Source: Chaetomium olivaceum
Lineage: Eukaryota > Ascomycota > Sordariomycetes > Sordariales > Chaetomiaceae
NCBI GenBank assembly: GCA_039881045.1
Contig: JAYWVB010000005.1
Location: 248,001-312,000, forward strand
Length of the DNA: 64,000 bases
Reading direction: 5' to 3'
The notes under the pieces are model-generated. The model had not been told where the DNA came from. It ran no database searches and worked only from the letters and a program-made list of their open reading frames with translations. The position numbers were made by a program, and so were the translations under genes. Shown one piece after another: positions 43,801 to 55,557 of this stretch; positions within the stretch are counted from its first letter, which is position 1; every line of letters begins with the position of its first letter.

Positions 43801-46800
43801 CCTTTTTCAGGACCACAAAGGACACGTAGTCATAGAAACAGAGGTGCTCGAGGATCGGCCCGCGGTGCTTGTACGCTTCCAAATAAGAGAGCTTGAAGCC
43901 GCTTTCTCCGAAGTAGACATTGTTTGGGTACGGCTCTTCACCAAGGTTCGCCAATGCTTCTCGCAGACCCGGCCACTGTCTAGCACAGGCCCAGTACAAG
44001 GAATTCAGATGTATCCAGCTCCAAGCAGTGACGTTCGTGAAGTCGGTCTCGAAGCCGAGCAGATAGCCAAGCACTTCGGGATGTGAGAGCTCTCTGCTCG
44101 TGTGGATTCGATTTGCGACTCGTAGGAGGAACGATTTGGTGGCTTCTCCCATCGCCGACGGCGCAGCAGAGCCGTCTGGCTCTCCTTGCTGCTGTGAGGC
44201 CAACTCCAGCAGCTCCTCTGCATGAGCGAGTCGCATCCACATCGGAGCGTTGAGCTTCGAGGCGTAGTTGCAAATGTAATGGACGAGCGCCAGCCCCTTC
44301 TTCCGCGTAATGACTGGTGATATGTCAGTATTATGCCGAAGACCTACGACCATGCTCTGGTTGTACTGATTGACCATCTGATGATCCCGTTTCATCTCGA
44401 GCAGGCCGTCTTCCGTAAAACTAGTCTCCGGCACGAGTTTCCACGGAGCCCGGAACCGACATAGCTGCGCTTTGCATTTCTCCGCACCCGACTTGAGAAC
44501 TTCCTTAATCGAGTACTTCACACACGTAGCGGTATGGTGATGGACTTGGCAGCGAGACGCGACGAAGTTGGCTTCACGCTCAAACCTCCCCGATAGCCAC
44601 TCCGCGTCGTGAATCAACTCGGGCTCTACCACGGTGGTCTTCTTACCACTCTCCGTTGCCTCTTTCGCCAGGGCCTCGTCCAGGGTCGCGGTGAATACGT
44701 CATCCACAAGCTCTTCACCTTGGACCGGTATACCCTTCGTCGGGGTTGGCCATATCGCGGACGAGATTCCAGATCCAGGTTCCCGTCCAGCCACAGCAGG
44801 CCGTGCAGGTGGAGGGCCCCGCGGTCGTTGGTCTCTATGGTGGCGTAATAGTGATCACGTTCCCATAGATGGATGGCCGTCCGACGCGAACGTAGTGCTC
44901 AAAAAATAGGGAGATCTCACGAAAAGAAAAGAGTCGAGCTCAGAGGATCGTGGACCGAGAGGGTCGTCATCAGCAGCGTCGTGGACAGTGCGCTGAGAAA
45001 GGCTCTGGCGCCTCGCCATCCCGTCCCCTGTACGCTGCGAGCTTCAGCTTTACCGGATTGTTATGTCGTTTGGGTTGAGCGTAAACCAGATAGCCGAGGC
45101 CGAACGCCACGATCATGGACCAGATCTTCTTCCGCATCGACAGGCGGCTCTCGTTTGATAATGGATGTCGGCTACCGTATAGAGAAAGCTCCTTCATAAG
45201 TGCAAGACGTCTCCGTCCGTCGTCTTTCCCGTCTCGGACATCTCCTTTTGCGCCTCCCTCAACCGCTGGGGTGTCAACCTTCGATGGATTCCCTCGATGC
45301 GTCGGAAAGCCGACCGCTTCAAGCGCCCCTGGCCGATTCGTCGATTCCGGGACTTTACAAGAATGTTGAAGATGAGAAACCCAAACATAGGGTGCTGGCC
45401 AAAATGCCCACCGTGTCTCTGCAGAACAACCTTGGCCCACGATTCTAGCGTCATATCTCGCAATAGCGGATTTGCTGAGCCTCCCTCTTCGTTGCGGTCC
45501 GCCACCCGTGGTCCGCCACGCCCGTATGGAAAGCAACAAGGGAATGTCTTGGGGAAATAGTCGGGAGAGAACGCGTCGGCGAACTCACTACCCCGCGATA
45601 CCCGGATGAACGGCCGTTCCGAGGATCCATAGACCTGCATAGACGGTGCGTCGCCGGCACCGGCCTCATAGCGGTCGTCAGACTCGCGCTCTGCTTGTAG
45701 CGCCAGACTGATAAAGTCTAGCTTGTCCTGCTCTTCGAAGGCGGCCTGGTCATCGATCGGAAACATGGCCGAAGACCGTAGCTCAAACACCGGCTCCTCC
45801 GTTTCTTCAGCCGTCGCCTCCTCCAAGCTGGCGGTGGATGCGCTACGCGTGGGCTCGGTCGGAATAGGACTGTGCTTGGATCTATCTGCTAATTCCGTCG
45901 CAATATCCTCAACCGTCGATGGCTCGACCGGGAGATCCTGTCCTCGATCGGTCGGCGGCACGATCTGTGCTGTCCGGATGGCTTCCTCTGCAGTCTCTTG
46001 CTCTCTCACCATTCGTTGGTACGCCAGAGACGGCACCTGGCTACCATTCTCAAAGGACCAACTGTCCATCTCCTCCTCGTTGATTACAATGTCCGCATAA
46101 AGAGGGTTATTTGCCCGCAGCCAATGCAGCGCTGTGAGAAGGGCGCCGGGTCGGACACTCAACAGTTTGCTCACGTCCACCGGCTTCGGCCGCTCTAAGC
46201 CGGTCCAGATCACATGCACCTGGTCCAACGACGAGATAAGTGGATGCGGCAATATAGTCGCAACCAAAGACTCTACATCGTTGGGGAAGACCGAGATATG
46301 GCCCACAATGTGCTTCCGATATGTCGGACCGGTCTGCTGTCCGCGCTGGACGTTAAACTTGGTGATGAACCCGTAGGCCGTATTGAGGGAGATGAGCTTC
46401 TCCTCTAATGGGGTGAGATCTCGGAGCTCCTTTGGGTATCGGTGCTCACAGCCGATATCCATCGTACTACCCATGCAGACGCCCGGAACCCGGTGTCGAT
46501 CGAAGGCGGCTTGACAGGCGAAGCAGATCGGCACAACATCGTCGCCATCTCGCTCCGGAAAGCATATCTGGCATGCTAGGAGATTCGTCATTGCTGGTTG
46601 AATGTCCGCGGGAATCGCTCTTTTCCAGTGGACATGGCCAAGATCTCTTGGCTTCTTCTTTATATAGCAAACCGAGCACGTTGCTATCTCCATGGTGCTC
46701 TCGTCGTGGAACGCCTTTAGGAAGGCTTGGACCGTGTCGACTTTACGTTCCCTCGGAATAGGGTTGCACCAGTCACGGCGAACCGAGGCCGCTTGTTTTT

Positions 46801-47824
46801 CTTGGAAGGATCTCTCCCTCTCCTGGACCAGTCGATCTAGTGCCTCTCTTTGCTGCGCAATCATCTCCACGGACGACCGGTCAAGATGGGTTGGCTGTCC
46901 GCCCGCTGGGCCCGGGGAAGGCTCTTCTTGCCTCGGCCGACGCCGTCTCCTGATTATTTATTGTTAGTCACCCAACGGCACAGGCAGACCTGAAGTTTAG
47001 GAAGATACTATTACGTACTGCGGAGATGACGAATCGGCTTCCTGGCTCGCCCTTCGAGCTCGTTGACGGCCCCGGCTCGCATGCTCTGCTAGCTCTTCTC
47101 GACGTCGCGCCACCTCCTCTCGCTTCTTCCGCTCTCTCTCCAGCCATTGTCGTATCTCTTCGGCTTGCGGATGACGTTGTCGTTCCTCTTCCAGCCGTCG
47201 TCTCCTCTCCTCTTCCCGCCGATGCCGGCCTTCTTCCTGCCGCAGGCACCTCTCTTCGTGCTGGCGGCGGCGGTCTTCCTCTTTCATCCATCTTATCGTC
47301 TCTCGCTGCTGCTGTGTAACCTCCCGCTCGCGTCGCATTTGTTCTGCCAACAGCCCCTCTGCTATTTCCTCCCGTTGCCTCCTGGACTCCCACTCCTGTC
47401 GCCTTTGTTCTGCCAACAGCCCCTCTGCTATTTCCTCCCGTTGCCTCCTGGACTCCCACTCCTGCCGCCTTTGTTCTGCCAACTGCCCCTCTGCTATTTC
47501 CTCCCGTTGCCTCGTGGCCTCCTGCTCCTGCCGCCTTTGTTCTGCCAACCGCAATCGCAAGGCTTCCCGCATGGCGCGGCTCTCGTCATCTGGTGGCCGT
47601 GTCAACGTCCACTGGTGCTGACTGCGGCGCTCTTCTTGCGGCTGGAATGGCACAAAACGAAGGTCTGTGTAGGTCTGGTGCACCTGGTTTCCGCTCCTCC
47701 TCGCCATCACCGGACCGAATACAATACGTTCATGGCCTGAATTTCCCGCGTCTATCCACTCCCTCTGGGACTGTGTCTGCAACGGGGTGGGCGGCAAAAG
47801 ACGCCCGTCATTCGATTCAGACAT
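40821..47824 (-). mobile_element. Near-complete, decayed Helitron (right copy)
   Basis: Contains, in minus-strand order, an N-terminal coiled-coil exon, a zinc-cysteine region, the Rep (HUH) domain, a linker and the PIF1 helicase. The coding start is at 47824; the element must extend beyond it, but its ends are not identified. Helicase DNA is shared with 32469-34950. Confidence 0.8.
41151..47824 (-). pseudogene. Helitron Rep-helicase gene with several frameshifts
   Basis: Exon 1 (47824-47019) encodes a coiled coil with three 22-residue repeats (LAEQRRQEWESRRQREEIAEG). An intron (47018-46950) leads to a Cys-rich region (CSVCYIKKK, CQICFPERD, CFACQAAF) and a Helitron-like N domain. The Rep region reads AIWFTLNPNDIT, NPVKLKLAAYR, REISLFFEHYVRVG and the HUH-type GALHLHGLLWL near 44810, but only by changing frame several times (about 44780-45200). 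The next frame (44794-43631) has CQVHHHTATCVKYS and LVHYICNYASKLNAP. The helicase (42776-41151) has GGEGGTGKSRVI and VIDEISQVG; a frameshift at about 42745 precedes it. Rolling-circle replication activity is unlikely now. Confidence 0.8.
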
Positions 47825-48468
47825 GTCGAAGTAGCAACAACAAGCTTGGTGATAAGGTAACTGTATTGCTCTAGAAATATAGACCCGTCGCTCGCGGCTC
47901 AACACTCGGTTCACCGCTCTACACACTGCATAACACCGCTCTTTTTGCAGCCACAGACATGGTTGGAGGCCCTACCACATAACCCCCAAGACGTATGCGA
48001 TAGGCCGCTCGAAAGAACCCTCTTCCCAATGCACGTCAAGCAGGATCACAGCCTCCAGATTGATTCTTGAAACAGCATCAGACTCTGTTGTTAGTGTCAC
48101 ATAAGCAAAGACCTACGGATCGTTGCGTCTCCGCCATCGGAACCAAACCTATCGTGTTTATGAAGATATTCCCGAACGCACTCCGTCTGTGTCATCACCT
48201 CTCGAGCGAGAATCCTTACCAAGTCTGCCGATTCGATACCTGATATGACGATATGGCTTGCTAGGTTGCGTTTCAGAACCCAGCTTGGTGTCGCGGCGCG
48301 TTACGTGGAAGATAAGGTCAGATCGTTGCTAAAAGCAGTAGTTGACTTCCCCACGGTGAGTTCAGCATTTATTCTTCAAGGAACAGCATTCAACATTCTT
48401 TGTCCCTCAGCCTTTCTCCTAGAACTCAATTCTTTATTGGTAGAAGCTGGAACGCTACTAACGCCGCC
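47825..48468. other. No recognisable gene
   Basis: Probable 5' end of the Helitron and promoter of the next gene. No clear terminus found. Confidence 0.35.
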
Positions 48469-49878
48469 ATGGCTTCTTCCGTCTCTGCCGTCTACCCGAT
48501 CCCCCCACGGCCAAACAAGCGCGACCAAGGGACAATCGGTTCGGATCTCATCGTCACTTACCACTCCGACTTGGCCCAGTGCGACATTCTCCCATCTGGC
48601 TCCCGGTACACGAGTGCAGGAAACTTCAAGGCCGGAACTTTCCTATCATTCATCCAACCCGCTTTTATCCAGGAGCTGTACCCGCGCCTCCTGAGTACTA
48701 GAGACGAAGAAAGCTCGGGGCTTCCGTTGATACTCTCCATGTTCAACACCGAAGCGAGAATAGCAACGCTGGAAGAGGACTGGGAAGGGAAGTGGTTCAG
48801 TATCGTCGCCCGACTTTTCCCAAACAAGCTCACCTTCCAAGGCGTAGGACTCAGCGGGTGGGAAACAGACGAATCACAGTCTGTACAGGTGGCACTGGCA
48901 CTGCCGCGCGATGACGGCTTGACTCCGTACGCCCTATTATTTTGCACTGAAGCAGAACCTAGACTAGCTGCTAACACTTCCAAGTGTCATCCCCCGCCAG
49001 CTCGGTGGTCCTGACGAGACAGCTCCCTGGCCAACCACTTCAGCACATGTATCTTTCGCCGGCCCTGTCGACCTAGATACCTTCCACATTAAGGACGGAG
49101 TCTGGCCAGAGCCGCGGATCAAGACTTCGGTGTTCGTCAAACTCGGGTCTTACTTGCAACCAGAGAACGACCGCCCGCCTCGGAAGGGTATACACATATG
49201 CCACGTCCTTGTTCTCTTCCCCGTCGAGCAGCAACCCTGGAAGTCACTGGCCGGATGGATGCGGACCGCCGCAAACCCCTTTCCTAAAGGCTCGTGGATC
49301 GCATGCAGTGGCCGACTCCTGGGGGTCCTAGACCGCGACCTAATCCGAGGGCCTCAGCCAGTCGATTCCAGCGTTCGAATCCTGGTAATCCTTCCCGACA
49401 ACTGGGAATTCATTCGGCAGAATTCCTTGTCTACCAACAATACACCCACGTCAAAATCATCGAACCTTGTCGACAAGTCACCTACGACACCACGCCCAGC
49501 TGGCCCCGGAGGAGTCGCAAGCAGAAACCCATTCTCGTCACCAAACCGTGCCCCAAAGACCGCCGCAGCACGCGAAACGACCGAACTAGCAGCCAGCCCT
49601 GGAGCACCGGTGGATTCAATCACGGCCGACCCTGCCCCGGTGTTCACAGTTCCATCTTCAGGTATGTATCGCCGCCTTCCAGATCCACGGCTCACCTAAC
49701 TGTTGATCTAGATGGCGATGGCTCGAACGATGGTTCGGACACAGAGGAATTGTTGGACGCTCAACTCGCTTCGAGTAGCAGTACCTCAACAAAGAAGAGG
49801 AAGGAAGCAAGCTCTCCCGAACCGGTCAGAAGCAAGAGATCCACAGCAGGAAGGAAGAAGGCGCGGCTGTATGACTAA
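48469..49878 (+). CDS. Three-exon hypothetical protein with basic nuclear-signal tail
   Basis: Exons 48469-48926, 48985-49661 and 49712-49878 join in frame to 433 aa. Both introns have clean ends (GTACGC...CAAG, GTATGT...CTAG). The N-terminal half is globular (SDLIVTYHSDLAQCDILPSG, LFPNKLTFQGVGL). The middle is Pro/Ser/Thr-rich and looks disordered. The last exon is acidic then basic, with KKRK and GRKKARLY resembling a nuclear localisation signal. I do not recognise the family. Part of exon 2 and the downstream hairpin are duplicated on the other side of the Helitron (40285-40634), so the gene may have been moved or copied with mobile DNA. The frame is intact. Confidence 0.65.
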
Positions 49879-50000
49879 ACCCGACCTTGATTTGATCAAA
49901 TAGACAATTGCCCTTGCCCTAATATCAATCGCACGAAGAATTCTGATACCGCTATGGGGGCTACCTGCACCAGCATGTTCCTCCAGGCTTCCTTTGGCGT

Positions 50001-50013
50001 GCCGCGCAGCGGC
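50001..50013. other. Hairpin GCCGCGCAGCGGC, second copy
   Basis: Perfect 5-bp stem with GCA loop inside about 50 bp shared with 40570-40620 (GTTCCTCCAGGCTTCCTTTGG before it, ACGGTCCCTCTTGT after it). Confidence 0.6.
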
Positions 50014-50237
50014 ACGGTCCCTCTTGTAAACATAATTTAAGCGCACAGACCTGCTGGCCACAGTACGTAACTCGTTTTAGCCACACATGGTACTTCTTGG
50101 GGTACTTGCCCATAAAATCCGGATCTACATATAGCCGGACCCGAGAACGTCAGCACTCGAATTAGGCAGCAAGGCATGGAAGCTGAGGCCATTGTGACAT
50201 CGCAACCTGCTCTTCTGACAGAACCAACAGCACCACA

Positions 50238-51236
50238 ATGGCACCAAACCTTGCTCTCTCCAAGCGGGTCCTGGTTCAGAATATAATCCAGGGTAAGCTA
50301 CAAGGCGACAAATACGTAAAAGATGACGAAATAGCAGAAATCGCCGGCTGTACTACCCGCACGGTACGGCGCATCCGATCGAACCTCCTCCTCTTCGGGT
50401 CGACAACTGCGCCATCGAACAGTACCGGCCGAACCAAGACCGTTGCTCCTCCTATGCTGACCGCTTTATTCGACCAGCTCTCTGTCAATCCTTGCATGCG
50501 TCTTGAAGATATGGTTACTTTTCTCCGCAACGAGTTCGACGCCGACGTGACACGTTTTAGCATCAGCAGAGGGTTGAAGGAGGCGGAATGGTCAAAGAAA
50601 TCCACACAAAACGTCGCGCGAGAGCGCAACCCTGATCTGCGAGACGAGTATATGCACGAAATATCATACCTCCATTCCGACCAGCTAGTGTTTATAGACG
50701 AGACGGGAGTAGACAAGAGTATCGGAACTAAGCGCAAGGGCTGGGCTCCTTGAGGAAAGCGACCGCGTCAGGTCAAGCGATTCCACCGTGGTCAGAGGTT
50801 CCAGATCCTCCCCGCCTATACCCAGGATGGTGTCGTCCATTTCCGCGTATATGAAGGATCGACGGATGCGGAAATCTTCGAATCATTTATCGAAACGCTT
50901 CTTCCATATTGCGGCAAGTGGCCTGAGCGTAAGTTTGTTTTGGTCATGGACAATGCATCATTTCATCACTCGGAGAGAACACAGCAGCTGTGCGACGACG
51001 CTGGAGTTGTACTGCTCTACTTGCCACCCTACTCGCCCGACTTGAACCCGATTGAGGAGTTCTTCGGAGAACTCAAGACATACATCAAGCAAGTCTGGGA
51101 GGAGCATGTGGCCTTTATCAAAGCCGATTTTCCATCTTTCTTGGAAGAGTGTGTCGATATCGTGGGCGGCCGAAAGGCGAGCGCCAGGGGTCATTTTCGT
51201 CGGGCTGGGATCTCAGTTGATGAGCTATCAGAGTGA
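50238..51236 (+). mobile_element. Tc1/IS630-type DD34E transposase with one in-frame stop
   Basis: A 332-residue frame broken only by TGA at 50751-50753. N-terminal helix-turn-helix (DDEIAEIAGCTTRTVRRIRS). The catalytic triad is D in LVFIDETGVDK, D in VLVMDNASFHH and E in YSPDLNPIEEFF, with 34 residues between the second Asp and the Glu. The stop follows KGWAP and precedes GKRPRQ, in a conserved loop. CGA to TGA would be a single C-to-T change. I could not find convincing terminal inverted repeats. The element ends 40 bp from the next gene. Recently inactivated copy. Confidence 0.85.
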
Positions 51237-51276
51237 TAGACTGTTTACTACGCTATGAATGAATACGCTAGAACTT

Positions 51277-52558
51277 CTAAGATGCATTGTACTGATCAAG
51301 AAATATCTTTACGTCCCGAACAAAACGTCGTGTTACGCCATCCAGCACCCCTCGCTCGATATAGAATTGAGCATCATTGTCTTCATAGATAAGCTCAAGG
51401 TCAAACCCTCGCTCTAAAGTCAGATCGCGAGCCAACTCGTACTGCTGCTTTAAGTCCTGACGTCGGACTTTTGAGCAATGCCACACATAGTAGGCCTCGA
51501 CTGCGTCATCCTGCAGCCTAGGTATGCTAAGAGAAGGCGGCCTAGAAGAGGGAAGAGTCATCGAGTTAATCCCAGACGTATTCGAATCCGTTACGGGTTG
51601 GCCGGGATGAGCCGGGATATAATTATTTATGACCATTGGATAGCTAGTCGGATGAGAGCCCGAGTCTCGCCGTTTCCGCTTGCGGTCCAAATACTGTTGT
51701 TCCTCGGCATATAGCTGCGTCCGGATGTCTTCGGGAACATCGTCGTGTGTGTCTAGTTTGCAGCCTCGCTGGACAGACTTAACGAGGCCCCTTAGGTGAT
51801 GACCCAAAAGTTTGTAATGCTTTTTGGCAACAGAATCTTGCCAGCAGTAAGGCCCTCGATCACACGGAGGTCCCGGACATCGAAACAGGTTATAGACCTG
51901 CCTCCAGGCATCCGGTGCACCGGAGACCACTTGCTCAGCATCGAGGCGGACGTCCCTCTCTGCCAGCTGAGTAGCACTAGCACCCCGTCCAGCAGTGCGG
52001 GCTGTTTTTCCACTGTCCATATAGTTGAATGAGACGTTGATCCTTAGAGTCTTGCCAATACGCAGAAGGTGACTCCACCGCTTGCAGCTGCCTCTCCACG
52101 ACCGGCCAATTGATTTGTAATTCTTTAAAGTGCTTGGTTATATCTCGCTTGGAACGATCATTAACGGATATGACGATCGTAGTCGCGTCGGCCTTATAAG
52201 ACTTGCCCGTCGACTTTACAATGTCGGCGATCTTGGATGACAGCTCCATGTTCCAGAAGTCGCTCGGAGGTACCACCAGGTCATCCTCGGTTTGCTTGGC
52301 GGCAACTCTCTTGTTCAACGTTAACTTCCATTCCAGGATGTAGTGCATGCAAAAGGGTGGGTTTTCCTCATATGACTGGCCTGGAACCCAATCCGCATAC
52401 GGCACAAATGGAAGTGTCTTTCGCGCAGGTCGTAACTGGCTCCGTTGGGGCGGCCTCGCGCTATGAAGGGGTGGAATATCGGGACTCGCGTCATTGCAAA
52501 GTCGAGGATCCGGTTCGTCACAACTAGACCAATCATTTGCAGAGTCGTCTGAATCCAT
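51277..52558 (-). pseudogene. CPGPPC-motif family of unknown function, second copy
   Basis: The first part (52558 downwards) gives SANDWSSCDEPD, PPQRSQLRPARKTLPFVPYA, WVPGQSYEEN and TTIVISVNDRSK up to QLQA. The second part, in the +1 frame, gives WSHLLRIGKTLRINVSFNYM, FRCPGPPCDRGPYCWQD, DVPEDIRTQLYAEEQ, RKRKRRDS, and LQDDAVEAYYVWH ... RFVRDVKIFLDQY to the stop at 51277. One extra base near 52074-52078 (GCG-G-TGG) separates the two halves; otherwise the copy is clean. Composition suggests a cytosolic or nuclear protein with a possible Cys/His metal site. Paralogue at 24810-26081 with roughly half the residues shared. Confidence 0.65.
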
Positions 52559-52937
52559 TTGTCAAACCCGATCTCGATGCACAAGGAACCCAGATGCTGC
52601 TGCAAGTGGCGATTGTCTGTCCTCTGGGAGAACGAGTCACAGAAGACACGTGTCTTCTTCAGGCATTTATCACGTGGTATTCCACCTGACTTGGCGGAAT
52701 CCTGGTGTTTGATGGGGGTGTCAACGCGATACTGCACCATCGCCTCTAGGTACAGCACTTGCATTGTGTAATGTATAAGACCGCCACCAAGTATATTTGG
52801 CCACTTAGGCCAAGGGGAAAGGTCGAAGCTGATACTGCTACTTCTTCTCGAAATATATATATAAGCGCTGCTGGATAATGCTAGAATTCCCAAACTATCT
52901 ATAAATTTGACCTATCCCTCCCTGGCCTTTTCTGGTG
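52559..52937. other. No recognisable gene
   Basis: Between the unknown-family gene and the WD40 end of the second NLR; contains a short TATATATATA run near 52855. Confidence 0.4.
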
Positions 52938-55420
52938 TCAAGCTAGAAAAAGAAAATAGAGGATGAATGGAGAGGGGTTAAAACAAATTAGACATCGCAC
53001 GAGAAGCCCATTGTAAAAACTCGCGCCGTGTACAACCGATAGCCACCATCCGCCCTTGGACAGCGGAAACAGCTTGGGCGGTATTCCAGTGGCAACCATA
53101 TTAAGTTCCGGCGCGTTGTAAATCATCCAGGTCTGGTCCCCCCCCAAACTATACCCATACCTCCCTGGATCATCTAGCGAGAAGGAGACCGACCGAACCC
53201 AGTAGCGATGCCCTTCGAGTGTCTGCAGGCATTGCCCCGAGTTGGCATCCCAGATCTTAACGGTCTTGTCGTCCGAACCCGATACGAGCTGCTGGCCATC
53301 TGGTGAGAAGGCGACCGACCAAACCCAGGAGCGATGCCCTTCGAGCGTCTGCAGGCATTGCCCCGAGTTGGCATCCCAGATCTTGACGGTATTGTCGGCC
53401 GAACCCGACACAAGCTGCTGGCCATCTGGTGAGAAGGCGACCGACCAAACCGAGGAGCGATGCCCTTCAAGCGTTTGCAGGCATGTATTCCAGTCCGTTT
53501 CTACTGCCGGCTTCGTACTGATCCAGCCGGGTTCTTCTGTCCTAAATTTCTTTTTCACTAGACTGGAAGCTGGTGCAAATAGGAGGGCTGATGTGTACGC
53601 TTGGAGAGGGGCTTGCTCTACTACCCATCTGTATGCTAGAGTAAACCGGTATACATCCCAAACAAGTTTTGTAAGTTGGCTGCTACCGGTGCGTCCCTAT
53701 ATCTCTGTTAGTCTTGGTTCCTGGTGTTGGGTGGTACAGACTCACCAGTAGGCCATCAAGCTGTCTTATGGCGATGACACCTTCAGACACTGCTCGGAGT
53801 AGACTGAGAGCTTCGAGCCAGTAAATGTACTTCTGCTCAAGGAAGGTCTGGACTACATCCAGTGTGGTGCGTTGCGGCATGTCTTTATCGGAAATTGAGT
53901 TGCACAAATGGTCAACCCAGAAAACGCACGAGTACCGTATTGTGGCCAGTGGATCCGGAGAAGGCGTTTGAACCTTGTCGATTGGGAATCCCGGCGCCTT
54001 TACGCCGTACATGTCGCGCCGCAAGACCGTAGACATCGCGCTGAGCGACTTCGAGAAGACGATACAGTGTACGTCTTCCACCCCCGAAGGGAAGACCCAG
54101 TTGAAAGCGTCTCGAGAAGCTTGGTGCCCGGCCTTTCCTTGAAGAAAGTCTTTGGCTGATTGGTGGACGAAGTAGACAACTCGCTCTCGAAGAGTCAAAA
54201 ACGAGCCGCAAAGACTTATAAGTTCTTCTAAGTACTCCGGATTGTCGGAAATGTCGTCTGGCAGTTCGACAAGGGTAACAAGTTCAGGAAGGCTGGTTGG
54301 TCGGTGAGCGACGGTAGTAGTGGCAAGAATTCGCTTACAAAGGTCCGCATCGTCCGAGTTGTCGATATACTTTATCATCCGCGCATATAAAGAGTCCAAC
54401 CCTGACGGAAAGGCTCGTAACTTGTTTAGCGTCTGCCACCTACGAACGCTGGGGTGGGCAAGCGCTTGACAGACCAAGGCTACCCAGAGGAACGTCCCAT
54501 CCGCGTTGGAAGAAAGATAGTTATGGACATCGTTCTCCATCGTGTTGTCGTAATTTTTCAGTCTTGACAGGTCCATGACTTTGTGCCGAATGAAAGCTTC
54601 GACGGCGGCGGTGACGGATTCGGCGTTCAGCTCGAGGCTGAGTCTTGACTGTTGCGCGACAGTCGCCAAGTGTTCCTCGATCTGCACCCAATTGCGACTA
54701 GAGACAAGCCACTTGACACGAACAGATACAGACGATATCTGGACAATCAAACTTAGAAGCTTCTGCTGATCGATCACACATTCGTCCAGAGCATCAATTA
54801 CCAAGTAGGCTGACCTTCAGGTTGGGATCTTCTAGCATCTCCAACAAAGTCTTCGATAAGACGATCCATGCCATTGCGTCATCGGAGGCGTACGTGTTCT
54901 CGGGCAGGTGTGAGAGAAGACTTGGTTGCCGTTGGGCAAGCAGGTAGATTAACCCCCGCAGTACAGCAGTTGCGTTGTTGATGCGCGAGTCGGTGGCTTG
55001 GCAGAAGAAATATGCCAAGTTACCACCGTCAGCGATAACAGGTCGCTCAAACTCGTCGATGATGCCGCATAGCAACATGGTCTTGCCTTTCCCTGGATCT
55101 CCTTTAATCCAGAGCAGGCGGCTCTCGGGCAGTTGGTGCCATCCGTTGAAATCGGGGTTGTCGAAGACCCAGTGGTAAGCGTCAACCAGCAGACCGCCCT
55201 TTGCCAGCTCAATACGCTCCTTCTCAACGCGCGGGTCATGCGGGCCAGCGGACCACAGCTTTGCCAGACGCTGAGAATTCTTGTCGATCTTCTCCTGCAG
55301 TCGATCGAACGCCTTCTCTTTTTCTTCTCCGTATAGGATCGGTATATGCACGTCGAATATGCCAAATAGCGAGTACGCCTTGTCCTCCTCATATTTGTGG
55401 TCGGCGACAGGGAGATAGGA
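52938..55420 (-). pseudogene. HET(C-terminal part) - NACHT - WD40 NLR, decayed
   Basis: The sequence starts with only the end of a HET domain (YEEDKAYSLFGIFDVHIPIL, then YGEEKEKAFDRLQEKI). Next is NACHT with P-loop WIKGDPGKGKTML and Walker B LVIDALDEC. The frame is broken by one base near 54808-54818 between DPNLK and the Walker B. Next come LCGSFLTLRERVVYFVHQSA and, over a probable intron near 53700-53750, APLQAYTSALLFAPA. Then two full and one partial WD40 repeats of 42 residues (LQTLEGHRSSVWSVAFSPDG, VKIWDANSGQC), before an unrelated end. Related HET-E/HET-D type proteins control vegetative incompatibility. Missing HET start, frameshift and few WD repeats make this a probable pseudogene. 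Confidence 0.8.
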
Positions 55421-55557
55421 AGAGCTTGAGGTAACTAGTCACAGACGTCACGGTAACGGAAGCGATTAGGCATGATGTATATATACAAGCTATAGTCAAT
55501 GTTCAAAAGTCTATCACAACCCCCCTCTCCCCCACCCATACCTCACCCACCACCAGC

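Noticed and set aside
46997..47740. Plus-strand ORF rich in Leu/Pro opposite the Helitron coil
   Set aside because: Antisense of a repetitive Glu/Arg coiled-coil exon whose splice joins the Helitron frame.
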